From JANNRR01 sp031401675 (GTDB lineage Bacteria; Pseudomonadota; Alphaproteobacteria; Rhodobacterales; Rhodobacteraceae): a stretch of 64,000 bases of DNA. This document shows, one piece after another, positions 1 to 8,910 of the stretch (position 1 is its first letter; each line of letters opens with the position of its first letter). The stretch lies in NCBI GenBank assembly GCA_031401675.1, contig JANNRR010000112.1, positions 1 through 64,000 on the forward strand. The letters run 5' to 3'. The notes under the pieces were generated by a model, which searched no databases, was not told the origin of the DNA, and worked only from the letters and a program-made list of their open reading frames with translations. The translations under genes were made by a program, and so were the position numbers.

Positions 1-782
1 ACCGCAAGCCCCGCAGGCTGGCCCGCCGCCAGCAGCGCCGCCTCCAGCCTGGCACCGCCAGCAGCCGCCTGACGGCCAAGCGCCAACACGTCAGCCGCCA
101 ACAACCCCAGATGCAAACCCGCCGCCACCAGCAGAACCGCCGCCACCGCCCAGACCCCGCGCGGCACCCGCAGCCCGCGCCCCGTCTGCCCGCCCGCCGC
201 CAGATCAAACCGCAGCATCGCCGGATCGGGCGGCGGCAGCACGGCCCGCGCCGCTACAGGCACCGCATCCGGCAGGGCCCCGCCGTACAACGTCACCGAT
301 GGTCCACCCGCCAGCCGCCAGAACAGCGCCACCTGATCCACTCCGGCGGCAAAGCCGCTGCCATCCGCCAGCCGCACCAACACCCGCCCACCCAGTTCCA
401 ACACTGCCCAGCCCTCGGCTGGCCGGGGCAGTGCCAGAACGTCCGGCACCAGCCGCACCGTCTGCGCCCCCTTTTGCGCCCCCGCCCGCGCCATTCCCGC
501 CGCCAACTCGCCCCGCCCGATCACCGCCACCAGATGCGCGGCTTGCTGCCCGACCGCTTCCCCCGCCCGCGCCGCCAGTCGCGGCCCCAACACCACATGC
601 ACCGCCTCCAGCGGCACACCAATCCGGTCCTCGACGGCAAACCCCACGGCGGAGCGTTGCTGCGCCGGGCGCAGCGCCGGCATCCCGACAGCCAACAGCA
701 ACACCTGCTCGCCCGGCCACCAGACCAGGCCCGGCACGGCAGGCAGCGCGGCCTCGGCGTCTTGTCGCAGCATGTCGCCCAT
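1..782 (-). CDS. gspL: Type II secretion system protein L (GspL), 3' end cut by window edge
   Basis: Inner-membrane platform protein that links the cytoplasmic ATPase GspE to the pseudopilus machinery. About 260 residues are visible: a cytoplasmic actin-like domain (residues about 10-195), then one transmembrane helix (about 209-231, rich in V, A and L), then the start of the periplasmic part. The ATG at 782 is preceded by a strong ribosome site (GGAGGGG, five bases upstream). No stop codon occurs before the window edge, so the gene is incomplete. It is transcribed away from gspG, with about 115 bp between the two starts, so the secretion genes form two divergent units. The identification rests on domain layout and context; sequence conservation of GspL is low in general. 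Confidence 0.8.
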   Translation of the reverse strand, partial: MGDMLRQDAEAALPAVPGLVWWPGEQVLLLAVGMPALRPAQQRSAVGFAVEDRIGVPLEAVHVVLGPRLAARAGEAVGQQAAHLVAVIGRGELAAGMARAGAQKGAQTVRLVPDVLALPRPAEGWAVLELGGRVLVRLADGSGFAAGVDQVALFWRLAGGPSVTLYGGALPDAVPVAARAVLPPPDPAMLRFDLAAGGQTGRGLRVPRGVWAVAAVLLVAAGLHLGLLAADVLALGRQAAAGGARLEAALLAAGQPAGLA

Positions 783-897
783 CAGGTCCCCTCCGACGGC
801 CCCCGGAAATTCGCGGTCAAAGCAGATACGTGGTGAAACCTTTCCGAGTTTCACATCGTAACTGCATTCGGACTGTTACAAACGATCGAGGACCCCC

Positions 898-1377
898 ATG
901 CCCTGCTACCGTGCTGTTGCCCGGCCCAGCCTTGCCTTGCGCGAGTCGCGCCACCCCGAAAGTGGCGTGACGCTGATCGAGATGATGGTGGTTCTGGTCA
1001 TCATCGGCATCGTCGCGGCACTGGTTGTCCCGAACGTCATCGGCCGCCCCGACGAAGCACGGGTGGCCGTGGCCCGCGCCGACCTGCGCACCATTGCCGC
1101 CAGTCTGGAAATGTACCGGCTGGACAGCCGCACCTATCCGACCACCGCGCAGGGCCTGCGCGCCCTGACCGAACGCCCGGTCGAGCCGCCGCTGCCCGCC
1201 ACCTGGGCCGACGGCGGCTACCTGCCGACCCAGCCGCTTGATCCCTGGGGCAACCCCTACCTATACCGCGCCCCCGCCGACACCGCGCCGTACGAGCTGA
1301 TGTCGCTCGGGGCCGACGGTGCCGCCGGGGGCGAGGGTGTTGCCGGCGACATCTCGACCACCCGTCAGGACGGCTGA
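898..1377 (+). CDS. gspG: Type II secretion major pseudopilin GspG
   Basis: Major pseudopilin that builds the periplasmic pseudopilus. The N-terminus carries a prepilin peptidase site (ESG then VTLIEMM, cleavage after G, Glu at +5) followed by a hydrophobic helix (VVLVIIGIVAALVVP). The C-terminal part has the GspG hallmarks TYPTTAQGLRAL, DPWGNPY and the calcium-loop region near SLGADGAAGGEG. At 159 codons it has the family's usual length, with a leader of about 22 residues. It is the first gene of the + strand unit gspG-H-I-C-D; gspH follows after 2 bp. The +1 residue is V rather than the usual F, which is tolerated in pseudopilins. Confidence 0.95.
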   Translation: MPCYRAVARPSLALRESRHPESGVTLIEMMVVLVIIGIVAALVVPNVIGRPDEARVAVARADLRTIAASLEMYRLDSRTYPTTAQGLRALTERPVEPPLPATWADGGYLPTQPLDPWGNPYLYRAPADTAPYELMSLGADGAAGGEGVAGDISTTRQDG

Positions 1378-1379
1378 CG

Positions 1380-1904
1380 ATGCACCGGCGGCCACGCCAT
1401 CCGGAATCCGGCGTCACCCTGGTGGAAATGCTGGTGGTGCTGTCGATCATCGGCGTCGCTGCCGGCGCCATCCTGCTGCGCAGTCCTGGCAACGGCAGCG
1501 GCCAGGCCAAAACGGAAGCGCTGCGGCTGGCAGCGCTGTTGTCGCAAGCATCTGATACGGCGCTGATTACCGGCCAGGTGCAGGCGCTGGTCTGGTCCGC
1601 CGACGGCTACTATCTGCTGTCAGCCCGGCCCGATGGCGGCTGGTCACAACCCCTCGCCGCCACGTCCCGCAGCTTCGCCGGGCCCCTCCGCCTGTCGCGC
1701 CGCGACGGGCTGTCCGCGCCGCTGATCATCGCGGCCAGCGGTCTGGCAGGGCCTGCCAGCCTGACGCTCACCACCGGCCCCGGTTCCGGCCCCGACTCCG
1801 GACCCGACTCCGGCCCCAACACCCGCACCGACACCCGCACCGACACCTGGCGCGTTGATTTCGATGGCCTTGTCGCCGCCGCCCGGCCGGAGCCTGCACC
1901 ATGA
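1380..1904 (+). CDS. gspH: Type II secretion minor pseudopilin GspH
   Basis: Minor pseudopilin with prepilin motif ESG/VTLVEML after a short basic leader (MHRRPRHP), followed by a hydrophobic segment (VVLSIIGVAAGAILL). The globular part (residues about 40-140) resembles GspH in length and position. The gene starts 2 bp after gspG and its stop overlaps the start of gspI by 4 bp. Near the C-terminus (about residues 133-156) there is a Gly-Pro/Asp-Ser then Thr-Arg-Asp low-complexity tract, encoded by six 12-base repeats, which is not typical of the family. The call is by motif and gene order. Confidence 0.85.
   Translation: MHRRPRHPESGVTLVEMLVVLSIIGVAAGAILLRSPGNGSGQAKTEALRLAALLSQASDTALITGQVQALVWSADGYYLLSARPDGGWSQPLAATSRSFAGPLRLSRRDGLSAPLIIAASGLAGPASLTLTTGPGSGPDSGPDSGPNTRTDTRTDTWRVDFDGLVAAARPEPAP
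1776..1847 (+). repeat. Six 12-bp tandem repeats inside gspH
   Basis: Six consecutive 12-base units (first GGCCCCGGTTCC, last CGCACCGACACC twice) run in frame and encode the tetrapeptides GPGS, GPDS, GPDS, GPNT, RTDT, RTDT. Because the unit is a multiple of three, gain or loss of copies keeps the reading frame. The tract sits in a surface-exposed C-terminal part of a secretion pilin. Confidence 0.85.
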
Positions 1905-2263
1905 CCCGCCAACCCGATGCTGGTTTCACCCTGATCGAATCGCTGATCGCCCTGGCGGTTCTGGCCATGACCGCCGTGGCACTCCTGGGCGCAACCGAGG
2001 CGCATATCGCCCGTATCGGCGCACTGGAAACCCGCGCCGCCGCCGGTTGGGCGACGCAAAACTACCTGGCGGAACTGACGCTCGGCACCGACCCCACGCC
2101 TTCCCCCGCCCCGATCCTCGGGATCGCGTTCCGGATCGCCGAGGCCCGGGAGCCGACTACCGACCCCGAACTGGTTCAGATCACCCTGACGGCACAGGTC
2201 GCGGGCACATCGCAGGCATTCGGCCGCCTGACGGGGTTTCTGGATATCGGGGCAGCGCCATGA
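1901..2263 (+). CDS. gspI: Type II secretion minor pseudopilin GspI
   Basis: Minor pseudopilin that helps form the tip complex of the pseudopilus. The N-terminus (MTRQPDAG then FTLIESLIALAVLAM) is a canonical prepilin peptidase site with Phe at +1 and Glu at +5. The protein is 120 aa, normal for GspI. Both ends overlap neighbours by 4 bp (ATGA), so translation is probably coupled with gspH and the following gspC. GspI usually partners GspJ and GspK; neither is present on this strand here, so they are probably elsewhere, perhaps in the divergent gspL unit beyond the window. Confidence 0.88.
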   Translation: MTRQPDAGFTLIESLIALAVLAMTAVALLGATEAHIARIGALETRAAAGWATQNYLAELTLGTDPTPSPAPILGIAFRIAEAREPTTDPELVQITLTAQVAGTSQAFGRLTGFLDIGAAP

Positions 2264-3135
2264 TCGCGCGGCTGCCGCCCCTTCTGATCTGGCTGGTGGC
2301 CGCAGCCAGCGCCGCCTCGGTCGGTCTGGCCGCCATGCCCGTGGTCTCGCGCTTCACCGCCCGCGATGCCGCCTGGCTGGCCAAGCCGCTGCCCTTGCCC
2401 GGCACCGCCGAGGCGTCCGGTCAGGACCTCGACCCGGGCCGGACCGACCTGGCCCCCATCCTCGATTTCGCCCCCTTCGGCCGGTCCGACCTGCCGGAAC
2501 CGCAAACCATCGCCACATCCGGCACCGCGTCAGCCCTGACCCTGCAAGGCATCGCGCTGGCCGTGCCGCTGTCGGCCTCCCAAGCCATCATCGCCGGCGG
2601 GCAAGATGACCGCGCCAGCTACCGCATCGGCGACAACCTCGCCCCCGGCGTGAGCCTGCAGGATATCAGGGCTGACCACGTAATGCTGAGCATCGACGGC
2701 CAATCCCGGCGGCTCGATTTCCCCGACAGTCAGACCGGCGCCGACCCCGCCGCCCACAGCAACGATCCGGCAGCCGCGAACTCTGCCACCTACCTGCAAA
2801 ACCTGATCCCCGCCGCCACCCCGCCGGAACCGCAGACAGCCGCCGCCGTCGTGGCCCGCATCCGCGCCGACCTGCAGCGCAATCCGCGCGCCGTGCTGGC
2901 GCAGTACGGGATCGAGCCGACCGGGTCCGGCTACCGCATCACCGACGCCACGCCAACGGACCTGCTCCGCATCGGCCTGATGCCCGGCGATCTGGTCACC
3001 GGTCTGAACGGCCAGCCCCTCGGCGCGCTGCAGGCTGACCAGCCGCTGTTCGACGCCGCCGCCGCATCCGGGATCGCCCGGCTGGAGGTCACCCGCGACG
3101 GTCAAAGCCTGTCGCTGTCGGTGCCGCTGCAATGA
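2260..3135 (+). CDS. gspC: Type II secretion protein GspC with C-terminal PDZ domain
   Basis: Bitopic inner-membrane protein that connects the platform to the secretin. The N-terminal helix (LLIWLVAAASAASVGLAA) is followed by a periplasmic HR domain (residues about 75-150, with the typical LTLQGIAL...AIIAGG...YRIGD pattern) and a C-terminal PDZ domain (about 195-291, GIEPTGSGYRITDATP...LMPGDLVTGLNGQPL). The true start is the ATG at 2260 that overlaps the gspI stop; the open frame extends further upstream only as a shadow of gspH and gspI. It ends in a 4-bp overlap with gspD, a usual C-D pairing. Confidence 0.92.
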   Translation: MIARLPPLLIWLVAAASAASVGLAAMPVVSRFTARDAAWLAKPLPLPGTAEASGQDLDPGRTDLAPILDFAPFGRSDLPEPQTIATSGTASALTLQGIALAVPLSASQAIIAGGQDDRASYRIGDNLAPGVSLQDIRADHVMLSIDGQSRRLDFPDSQTGADPAAHSNDPAAANSATYLQNLIPAATPPEPQTAAAVVARIRADLQRNPRAVLAQYGIEPTGSGYRITDATPTDLLRIGLMPGDLVTGLNGQPLGALQADQPLFDAAAASGIARLEVTRDGQSLSLSVPLQ

Positions 3136-5153
3136 CCCGCCGCCACCTCATAGCCGTGATCCTTTCGATCAGCCTCGCGGCCCCCGTGCCGGCACAGAAC
3201 CTGACGCCGGTTCCCGATCCCACCACCGTACAGGCCACCGACCCCGCCGCCGGTTTCGTGATCAACCTGCGCGATGCCGACATCCGCGCCCTGTCCGAAC
3301 AAGTGTCCGACATCACCGGCCGCACCCTGGTGCTCGACCCCAATGTCAGCGGTACCGTCACCGTCATCTCGACCAGTCCGCTGGATCAGGATGGCGTCTG
3401 GGAACTCTATCAGTCGGTGCTGGCGGTGCAGGGCTTTGCCGCGCTGCCCTCTGGTACGCTCTGGCGCATCGTGCCTCAGGCCGCGATCCGCGAAGGCGGC
3501 GGCACCATCGCCGACCCCGGTCAGGACGATGATCCCGGCCAGCTCGACGTGATCACCCGGCTGGTGCCCCTGAAGAACTTTCCCGCCGCCACCGCCGTCG
3601 GTGCCCTGCGGCCTCTGGTGGCAAGTTTCGGCTATATCGAGGCCGTCGCCGAGACCAACACGCTGGTGATCACCGACACCGCCGAAAACGTCCGCAGGAT
3701 CGAGAACATTGCCCGCGCGCTCGACGAAGGCGACGGCACCCAGACCTACACGATCCCGCTGCAGAACGCCGACGCAGTGCAGGTCGGCGCGGCCATCACC
3801 TCGGTTCTGGGCACTGTCGAGGGCACCTCGGGCCCAAGGGTCACGGTCGATGCCAGCGCCAACCTGCTGCTCTTGACGGCGGATCCGGAAACCTATGCCA
3901 TGGTCGGGCGGCTGATCGCCGATCTTGACGTGCCCGGCCGCATCGTCGCCTCGGTCGAGCCGGTGACCCGCGTCTACCGGCTGAACTACGCCGACGCCAC
4001 CTCGATGGCCGAGGTGCTGCGCGGTCTGGTCGGCAGCGATGGTGCTACCAACCCCGTCGCCATCGCCCTGGAAAACCCCTCCGCGCCTGTCGATCTGCGC
4101 GCCACCAGCCCGGGCAACGACCAGATCACCATCCAGCCGTCCATCGAGACCAATGCCGTGGTGGTGCGCGCCCGTGCCGAGGCGCAGGCCGACATCGCCG
4201 CACTGATCCGCGAACTGGACCAACGCCGCCCGCAGGTGCTGATCGAAGCGGCGATTGTCGAGGTGTCGGGTGATATCTCCGAAGCGCTCGGGGTCCAGTT
4301 GGGTTTTGGCACCGCCACCCCGCCCGGCGGTTTCGCGGCCACCTCTTTTTCACCCGCAGGCGTCACGCTCGACAACATCCTGACCCTGCTCGGCGTCCCG
4401 GCCGCCGGTGCCATCAACCCCGGCGGCCTGTCCATCGGCCTGTCGCGTCAGGATAATTTCGGCATCCTATTGCAGGCCCTCGGTCAGTCGACCAAGGCCA
4501 ACCTGTTGTCGACCCCCTCGATCACCACGCTGGACAACGAGCCCGCCGAAATCATCGTCGGCCAGAACGTGCCGTTCCGCACCGGCTCATTCGCCACCGA
4601 CGGCAACACCACCACCCCCTTCACCACGATTGAACGCAAGGACGTCGGCATCACCATGCGCGTCGTGCCGCGCGTCAATCAGGGCGACGTCATCCAGCTG
4701 GAGGTCAGCCAGGAGGTGTCGTCCCTGCTGAACACCACGGTCGAGGGGGCCGCCGATCTGATCACCAACCGGCGCAGCATCAAGACCACGGTTCTTGCCG
4801 ACAATGGCGGCACCATCGTGCTGGGCGGCCTGATCACCGATGACCGTCAGTCGACCCGCTCCGAAGTGCCAGGCCTCGGCAAGCTGCCGGTTCTCGGCGG
4901 GCTGTTCCGCTCCAACAATTCCTCGCGGCGCAAACAGACTCTGTTCGTGTTCCTGCGCCCCACCATCCTGCGCACCCGCGCCGACATCGCCACAGTCAGC
5001 GGCGACCGCTTCCTGAAGCTGGAGGCAATCGACGCCAACCCCGGTGCAGTCCTGCCGCCGATCAATGGTCAGACCGGCAGCCGCAGCCTGCTGGCAGACC
5101 CGGCACCCCGAACGATCCGCCCGCTGACCGTCGAAATTGAAGGAGTGTACTGA
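3132..5153 (+). CDS. gspD: Type II secretion outer-membrane secretin GspD
   Basis: Secretin that forms the outer-membrane channel. A signal peptide (about residues 1-22, ending PVPAQ) is followed by the N0 domain (FVINLRDADIRALSEQVSDITGRTLVLDPNVSGTVTV region), then N1, N2 and N3 repeats up to about residue 340, then the secretin core (RPQVLIEAAIVEVSGD, later VPFRTGSF and VVPRVNQGDVIQLEV) and the closing EVPGLGKLPVLGGLFRS signature. Length of 673 aa is normal. It is the last gene of the unit; the next gene starts just 1 bp after its stop but is unrelated to secretion. Confidence 0.96.
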   Translation: MTRRHLIAVILSISLAAPVPAQNLTPVPDPTTVQATDPAAGFVINLRDADIRALSEQVSDITGRTLVLDPNVSGTVTVISTSPLDQDGVWELYQSVLAVQGFAALPSGTLWRIVPQAAIREGGGTIADPGQDDDPGQLDVITRLVPLKNFPAATAVGALRPLVASFGYIEAVAETNTLVITDTAENVRRIENIARALDEGDGTQTYTIPLQNADAVQVGAAITSVLGTVEGTSGPRVTVDASANLLLLTADPETYAMVGRLIADLDVPGRIVASVEPVTRVYRLNYADATSMAEVLRGLVGSDGATNPVAIALENPSAPVDLRATSPGNDQITIQPSIETNAVVVRARAEAQADIAALIRELDQRRPQVLIEAAIVEVSGDISEALGVQLGFGTATPPGGFAATSFSPAGVTLDNILTLLGVPAAGAINPGGLSIGLSRQDNFGILLQALGQSTKANLLSTPSITTLDNEPAEIIVGQNVPFRTGSFATDGNTTTPFTTIERKDVGITMRVVPRVNQGDVIQLEVSQEVSSLLNTTVEGAADLITNRRSIKTTVLADNGGTIVLGGLITDDRQSTRSEVPGLGKLPVLGGLFRSNNSSRRKQTLFVFLRPTILRTRADIATVSGDRFLKLEAIDANPGAVLPPINGQTGSRSLLADPAPRTIRPLTVEIEGVY

Positions 5154-5154
5154 G

Positions 5155-6009
5155 ATGATCCGCCCGCTTGCCCTGGCACTTCTGGCCCTGCTGCCCGCAG
5201 CCCCCGGCTGGGCACACGAATTCTGGATCGAACCCGCCACCGGGCACTCTGCTCCCGGAATCCCGCTGATCGCCGACGTTCTGGTCGGGGCCGACATGAA
5301 GGGAAGCGTGCTGCCCTACAGCCCCGATATTCTCGGGCTGGCCGACCTGACGCTGGGCGACCGGACCGTGCCGATCAAGGGCCGGTGGGGCGACATTCCG
5401 GCGCTGGTCGCCGCACCCCTGGGCGAAGGGCTGCACGTCCTGCGTTACCAGTCGGCGGAACTTCTGGTGACGTACGAAAGCTTCGACAAATTCCTGACCT
5501 TTCTGCAGGAGGCGCAGCGCCCAGACGTGCTGTTGGAACACCGTGCCCGCGGCCTGTCCGAAACCGATGTCACCGAACCGTACTACCGCTTTGCCAAAAG
5601 CCTGATCGGTGTTGGCCATTCGCTAGGGGCCGACCGCCCGCTGGGGATGCCGTTCGAACTGACGGCCCTGACCAATCCCTACACCGATCCCGGCGCAATC
5701 CGCATGGAGCTGCGGTATCAGGGCGCGGTGCTGCCCGGTGCCGCCATCCACATCTTTCACCGGGCCGCCGACGGCACCCGGACCGACCTGCGCTTGCGCA
5801 CCGGCACGGACGGGCAATTCAGCGTCCCCCGCCTGCCCGGTTTCACCATGGTCAACGCCATCAACATCTTGGCGGCGACCCCGCGCATGCAGGCCATGCA
5901 CGGCGCACATTGGCAATCGCTCTGGGCCTCGCTGACTTATGATATCGATGCCGCCGCGATATCCCCCGCACCGGATGCAACCGAAAGCACCAGCCCCGAC
6001 CTCAACTGA
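5155..6009 (+). CDS. DUF4198-family periplasmic protein
   Basis: Predicted secreted protein of 284 aa with a signal peptide (MIRPLALALLALLPAAPGWA, cleavage before HEFW). The mature start HEFWIEP, the central block around VGHSLGADRPLGMPFEL and the C-terminal beta-sandwich-like segment with RTGTDGQFSVPRLPG are typical of DUF4198 proteins, some of which are linked to metal (nickel or cobalt) uptake; no substrate can be read from the sequence. The ATG at 5155 has an AAGGAG site nine bases upstream, lying in the end of gspD, so the gene may be read with the secretion operon. Confidence 0.75.
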   Translation: MIRPLALALLALLPAAPGWAHEFWIEPATGHSAPGIPLIADVLVGADMKGSVLPYSPDILGLADLTLGDRTVPIKGRWGDIPALVAAPLGEGLHVLRYQSAELLVTYESFDKFLTFLQEAQRPDVLLEHRARGLSETDVTEPYYRFAKSLIGVGHSLGADRPLGMPFELTALTNPYTDPGAIRMELRYQGAVLPGAAIHIFHRAADGTRTDLRLRTGTDGQFSVPRLPGFTMVNAINILAATPRMQAMHGAHWQSLWASLTYDIDAAAISPAPDATESTSPDLN

Positions 6010-6163
6010 CCAACCCGGCCAGCCGCCCCGCCGTCAACCGGCACTGGCGTTCCGCCCCCGCGCGCTCTATGGCCGGGTGGACCGTCCCCGCAACCGCCGG
6101 TACCACGATGCAGACCAGCCCCTTCGCCCCGCAAAGTCGCAAGAACCGGCTGGAAACCCAAGG

Positions 6164-7507
6164 ATGACCCACGACGACCGCAGCCTCGCCGAAGCCGTCG
6201 CCCGCTCGGCCACCGTCGCCGAAGTTCTGATCCGCCGGGGGGCACTGGCCGACACCGGCGCGGTGTTTCACCGGCATTTCGGCACCGGCCCGGCCTGTCT
6301 GGTCGCCGATGACAACACTTGGGCTGCGGCTGGGGCCACGACCGAGGCCGCGCTGCGCAATGCCGGCATCGTCACCAGCCGCCTGATCCTGCCCGGCGCG
6401 CCCCGACCCAAACCGGACGTCGAGCTTGCCGCAACCCTGCGCGATGCGCTTGCCGCAGGTGATGCAACGCCGGTGGCCATCGGTTCGGGCGTGCTGAACG
6501 ACCTGGTGAAACACGCGGCCTTCCAGCTTGACCGGCCCTACCTGTGCGTCGCCACCGCCGCCTCGATGGACGGCTATACCTCGGCCGGTGCACCCCTTTC
6601 GGACCGGGGTTTCAAGAAGACCATCCCTTGCCGTCCGGCCCGGGTCCTGCTGGCCGATCTGGATGTCATCGCCGCCGCGCCGCCCGCCATGTCGGGCTGG
6701 GGCTACGGCGATCTTGCCGGCAAGGTTCCGGCCGGCGGCGACTGGATCATCGCCGATGCCCTCGGGATCGAGCCGATCGATAATCTGGCCTGGCCGATGG
6801 TGCAGGACGCCCTGCCCGGCTGGCTGGCCAACCCCGCCGGGATAGCCGCGGGCGACCCCGCCGCGCTGCAGGGCCTGTTCACCGGCCTTATCCTGGTCGG
6901 TCTGGCGATGGAACTGCACGGCTCCAGCCGCCCGGCCTCGGGTGCCGATCACCAGATCGCACATCTGTGGGAAATGCAGGGCCTGACGCAGGACGGCGAA
7001 CCGGTCAGCCACGGTTCCTGCGTTGCGGTCGCCTGCTGCGCCGTGCTGGCGCTCTATGACTGGCTCCTGACCCGCGACCTGACCCGGCTCGACATCCAGG
7101 CCATCCTCGACCAGGCCGAAACCCCGCAGGCCAAGGCCACCGCCATCCGGCAAGCCTTCGGCCCCGGCGAGGTTTCCGACCGCGCGTTGGCCGAAACCCT
7201 GGCCAAACACCCCGATCCGGCAACGCACCGCGACCGACTGAACCACCTGCGCCGCATCTGGCCCGGCCTCGCCACCCGCCTGCGCGCGCAACTGATCCCT
7301 GCTGCCAGCATGCGCGCCCAACTCGCACTGGCCCTGGCCCCGACAACCGCCGCCCAGATCGGCATCACCCCCGACCGCCTGCGCCGCAGCATTGCCCATG
7401 CCCGTTTCCTGCGCAGCCGCTACACGCTTCTGGACCTGCTGCAAGACACCGGCCTGTCGGCGCAGGCCATCGCCGCCGTGGTTCCGGCGGAAGACTTCCG
7501 CGCATAG
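6164..7507 (+). CDS. sn-glycerol-1-phosphate dehydrogenase (AraM/EgsA family)
   Basis: Iron-containing alcohol dehydrogenase fold protein of 447 aa. The family reduces dihydroxyacetone phosphate to glycerol-1-phosphate with NAD(P)H. Visible signatures are the nucleotide-binding part (PVAIGSGVLNDLVKHAAFQLDRPYL..VATAASMDGY, the SGVLND and ATAASMDGYTS blocks), the metal region GWGYGDLAGK with the Asp ligand, SGADHQIAHLWE and EPVSHG with the His ligands. The open frame runs further upstream, but the ATG at 6164 matches the family's N-terminus (an S-L-A-E-A helix). Archaea use this enzyme for ether lipids; bacterial homologues are known (B. subtilis AraM) but their role here is unknown. Confidence 0.82.
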   Translation: MTHDDRSLAEAVARSATVAEVLIRRGALADTGAVFHRHFGTGPACLVADDNTWAAAGATTEAALRNAGIVTSRLILPGAPRPKPDVELAATLRDALAAGDATPVAIGSGVLNDLVKHAAFQLDRPYLCVATAASMDGYTSAGAPLSDRGFKKTIPCRPARVLLADLDVIAAAPPAMSGWGYGDLAGKVPAGGDWIIADALGIEPIDNLAWPMVQDALPGWLANPAGIAAGDPAALQGLFTGLILVGLAMELHGSSRPASGADHQIAHLWEMQGLTQDGEPVSHGSCVAVACCAVLALYDWLLTRDLTRLDIQAILDQAETPQAKATAIRQAFGPGEVSDRALAETLAKHPDPATHRDRLNHLRRIWPGLATRLRAQLIPAASMRAQLALALAPTTAAQIGITPDRLRRSIAHARFLRSRYTLLDLLQDTGLSAQAIAAVVPAEDFRA

Positions 7508-7938
7508 CGCATATCAGGGCCCGGTTTCCACCACAGGTTGCCCAAGGCACCTGCAACCATTGCCGCCTGTGCGGCACTGGTCACTCCCAAACCACTGTAA
7601 CAGCCGTCGCTTCATCGCGGTTTTCTGGTGAATCTAAAGGGGAAAAGTTCGAACAACCACTTCGACACACTGACATGCTGGGCAGACCAGCCCGCACCCT
7701 TTGATCCTCATGATCTTGGATGCGACGATGTCCGGATTCGATCATGATTTCAACGCGGTTGCTGTTGGTGACGGCAAGGCCAAGACGCCCCTGTCCTCTT
7801 TTCCCTCCACCAGACGTTCGAGAAACGGGCGAGGCTGGGGAGGGACACCGCGGTAATGTCTATGGGGGCTTGGTTCCGGGGCCGGCTATTCGGCGGGGAG
7901 GCCCAGAGCAGGATGAAGATTGGCGGAGGGGATGGCTC
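7508..7938. other. Gene-free stretch between convergent genes
   Basis: The 430 bp between the glycerol-1-phosphate dehydrogenase stop and the stop of the ABC importer operon (both genes point into it). Short open frames here have no good ribosome site or recognisable product. No clear intrinsic terminator with a T-run was seen for either side. Confidence 0.5.
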
Positions 7939-8910
7939 TCATATCTCTTCGGCACGATGGCAGGCGACAAAATGGTCCATCGCCAACGAACGCGGCGGCG
8001 GATCAGTCTCGGCGCACTTGGCGACCGCGTGCAGACACCGATTGCGAAAGCGGCAGCCGACAGTGATCGCGCCTACCTCTACCTCGCCATGAACCGCGGG
8101 GGCCGCGTTGCGGCGGCGCGGATCGGGAACCGGGCTGGAGGCGATCAAGGCGCGCGAATACGGGTGGCGTGGCGCGGAAAAGAACGCGGCGGCCGGAGCC
8201 TGCTCGATGATCCGGCCCAGATACATTACGCAGATCGTATCCCCGATGTGATCGACAAGCGCCAGGTCGTGGGAAATAAAGACATAGGCCAGTCCAAGGT
8301 CGCGCTGCAGGTCAAGCAGCAAATTCACGATCTGCGATCGAACCGAGACATCGAGAGCTGATACAGGCTCGTCACAGACGACAAGCCGTGGCCGCGTCGC
8401 GATCGCGCGTGCAATGCAGACGCGCTGCCGCTGACCACCGGAAAGCTCATGCGGGAAGCGTCCGGCGATTTCCGGTGCAAGGCCAACGCTGTCGAGGATT
8501 TCGGCGACGCGCTTTGGCAGCGTTGATGCGGTCGCAAGGCGGTGAATCCGCAGTGGCTCCGCCACGAGCGTGCCGACGCGAAAGTGCGGCGTCAATGATC
8601 CGTAGGGGTCCTGAAAGATCATCTGGACGTCGCGGCTGAACGCCTTCCGTTCACCGCGCGAGCCCGCGGAAATCGGTCGACCGTCGAAACTCATTTCTCC
8701 GGCGTCCGGTGTCTCCAACTGGGTAATGAGCTTGGCGAGCGTGGTCTTGCCGCAGCCCGATTCTCCGACGATCGCCAGCGTCGCGCCGGCAGCGACCTCG
8801 ATCGAAACGTCATCCACCGCCGCAATCTGGCGAACGACACTGCCGCTGCGCAGGCGATAGCTCTTTCGCAGGTTCTTGGTCTGAAGAAGCGTCGGGGGGA
8901 TCGCACTCAC
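7939..8910 (-). CDS. ABC importer ATP-binding protein, OppF/DppF type
   Basis: Second ATPase of an oligopeptide/nickel-family importer, 323 aa. Walker A GESGCGKTT, Q-loop MIFQDPYGSLTPHF, signature LSGGQRQR, Walker B RLVVCDEPVSALD and the switch His (VFISHDL) are all present. The C-terminal oligopeptide-transporter extension with conserved Cys (CRFRNRC..AVAKC...CH) is also visible. The best start is GTG at 8910, overlapping the upstream stop as GTGA; an upstream ATG in frame would lie deep inside the partner gene. It is the last gene of the five-gene importer operon. Confidence 0.93.
   Translation of the reverse strand: MSAIPPTLLQTKNLRKSYRLRSGSVVRQIAAVDDVSIEVAAGATLAIVGESGCGKTTLAKLITQLETPDAGEMSFDGRPISAGSRGERKAFSRDVQMIFQDPYGSLTPHFRVGTLVAEPLRIHRLATASTLPKRVAEILDSVGLAPEIAGRFPHELSGGQRQRVCIARAIATRPRLVVCDEPVSALDVSVRSQIVNLLLDLQRDLGLAYVFISHDLALVDHIGDTICVMYLGRIIEQAPAAAFFSAPRHPYSRALIASSPVPDPRRRNAAPAVHGEVEVGAITVGCRFRNRCLHAVAKCAETDPPPRSLAMDHFVACHRAEEI

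Noticed and set aside
111..970. Long + strand open frames over the first 900 bp, and a 171-aa minus strand frame at 205-720
   Set aside because: They are Arg/Pro- or Gly/Ala-rich shadows of gspL, which reads in another minus frame from 782 with a proper ribosome site and family features.
7720..8361. 213-codon + strand frame at the end of the ABC operon
   Set aside because: Most of it is antisense to the clear OppF-type ATPase gene, and the rest has no ribosome site or family resemblance.
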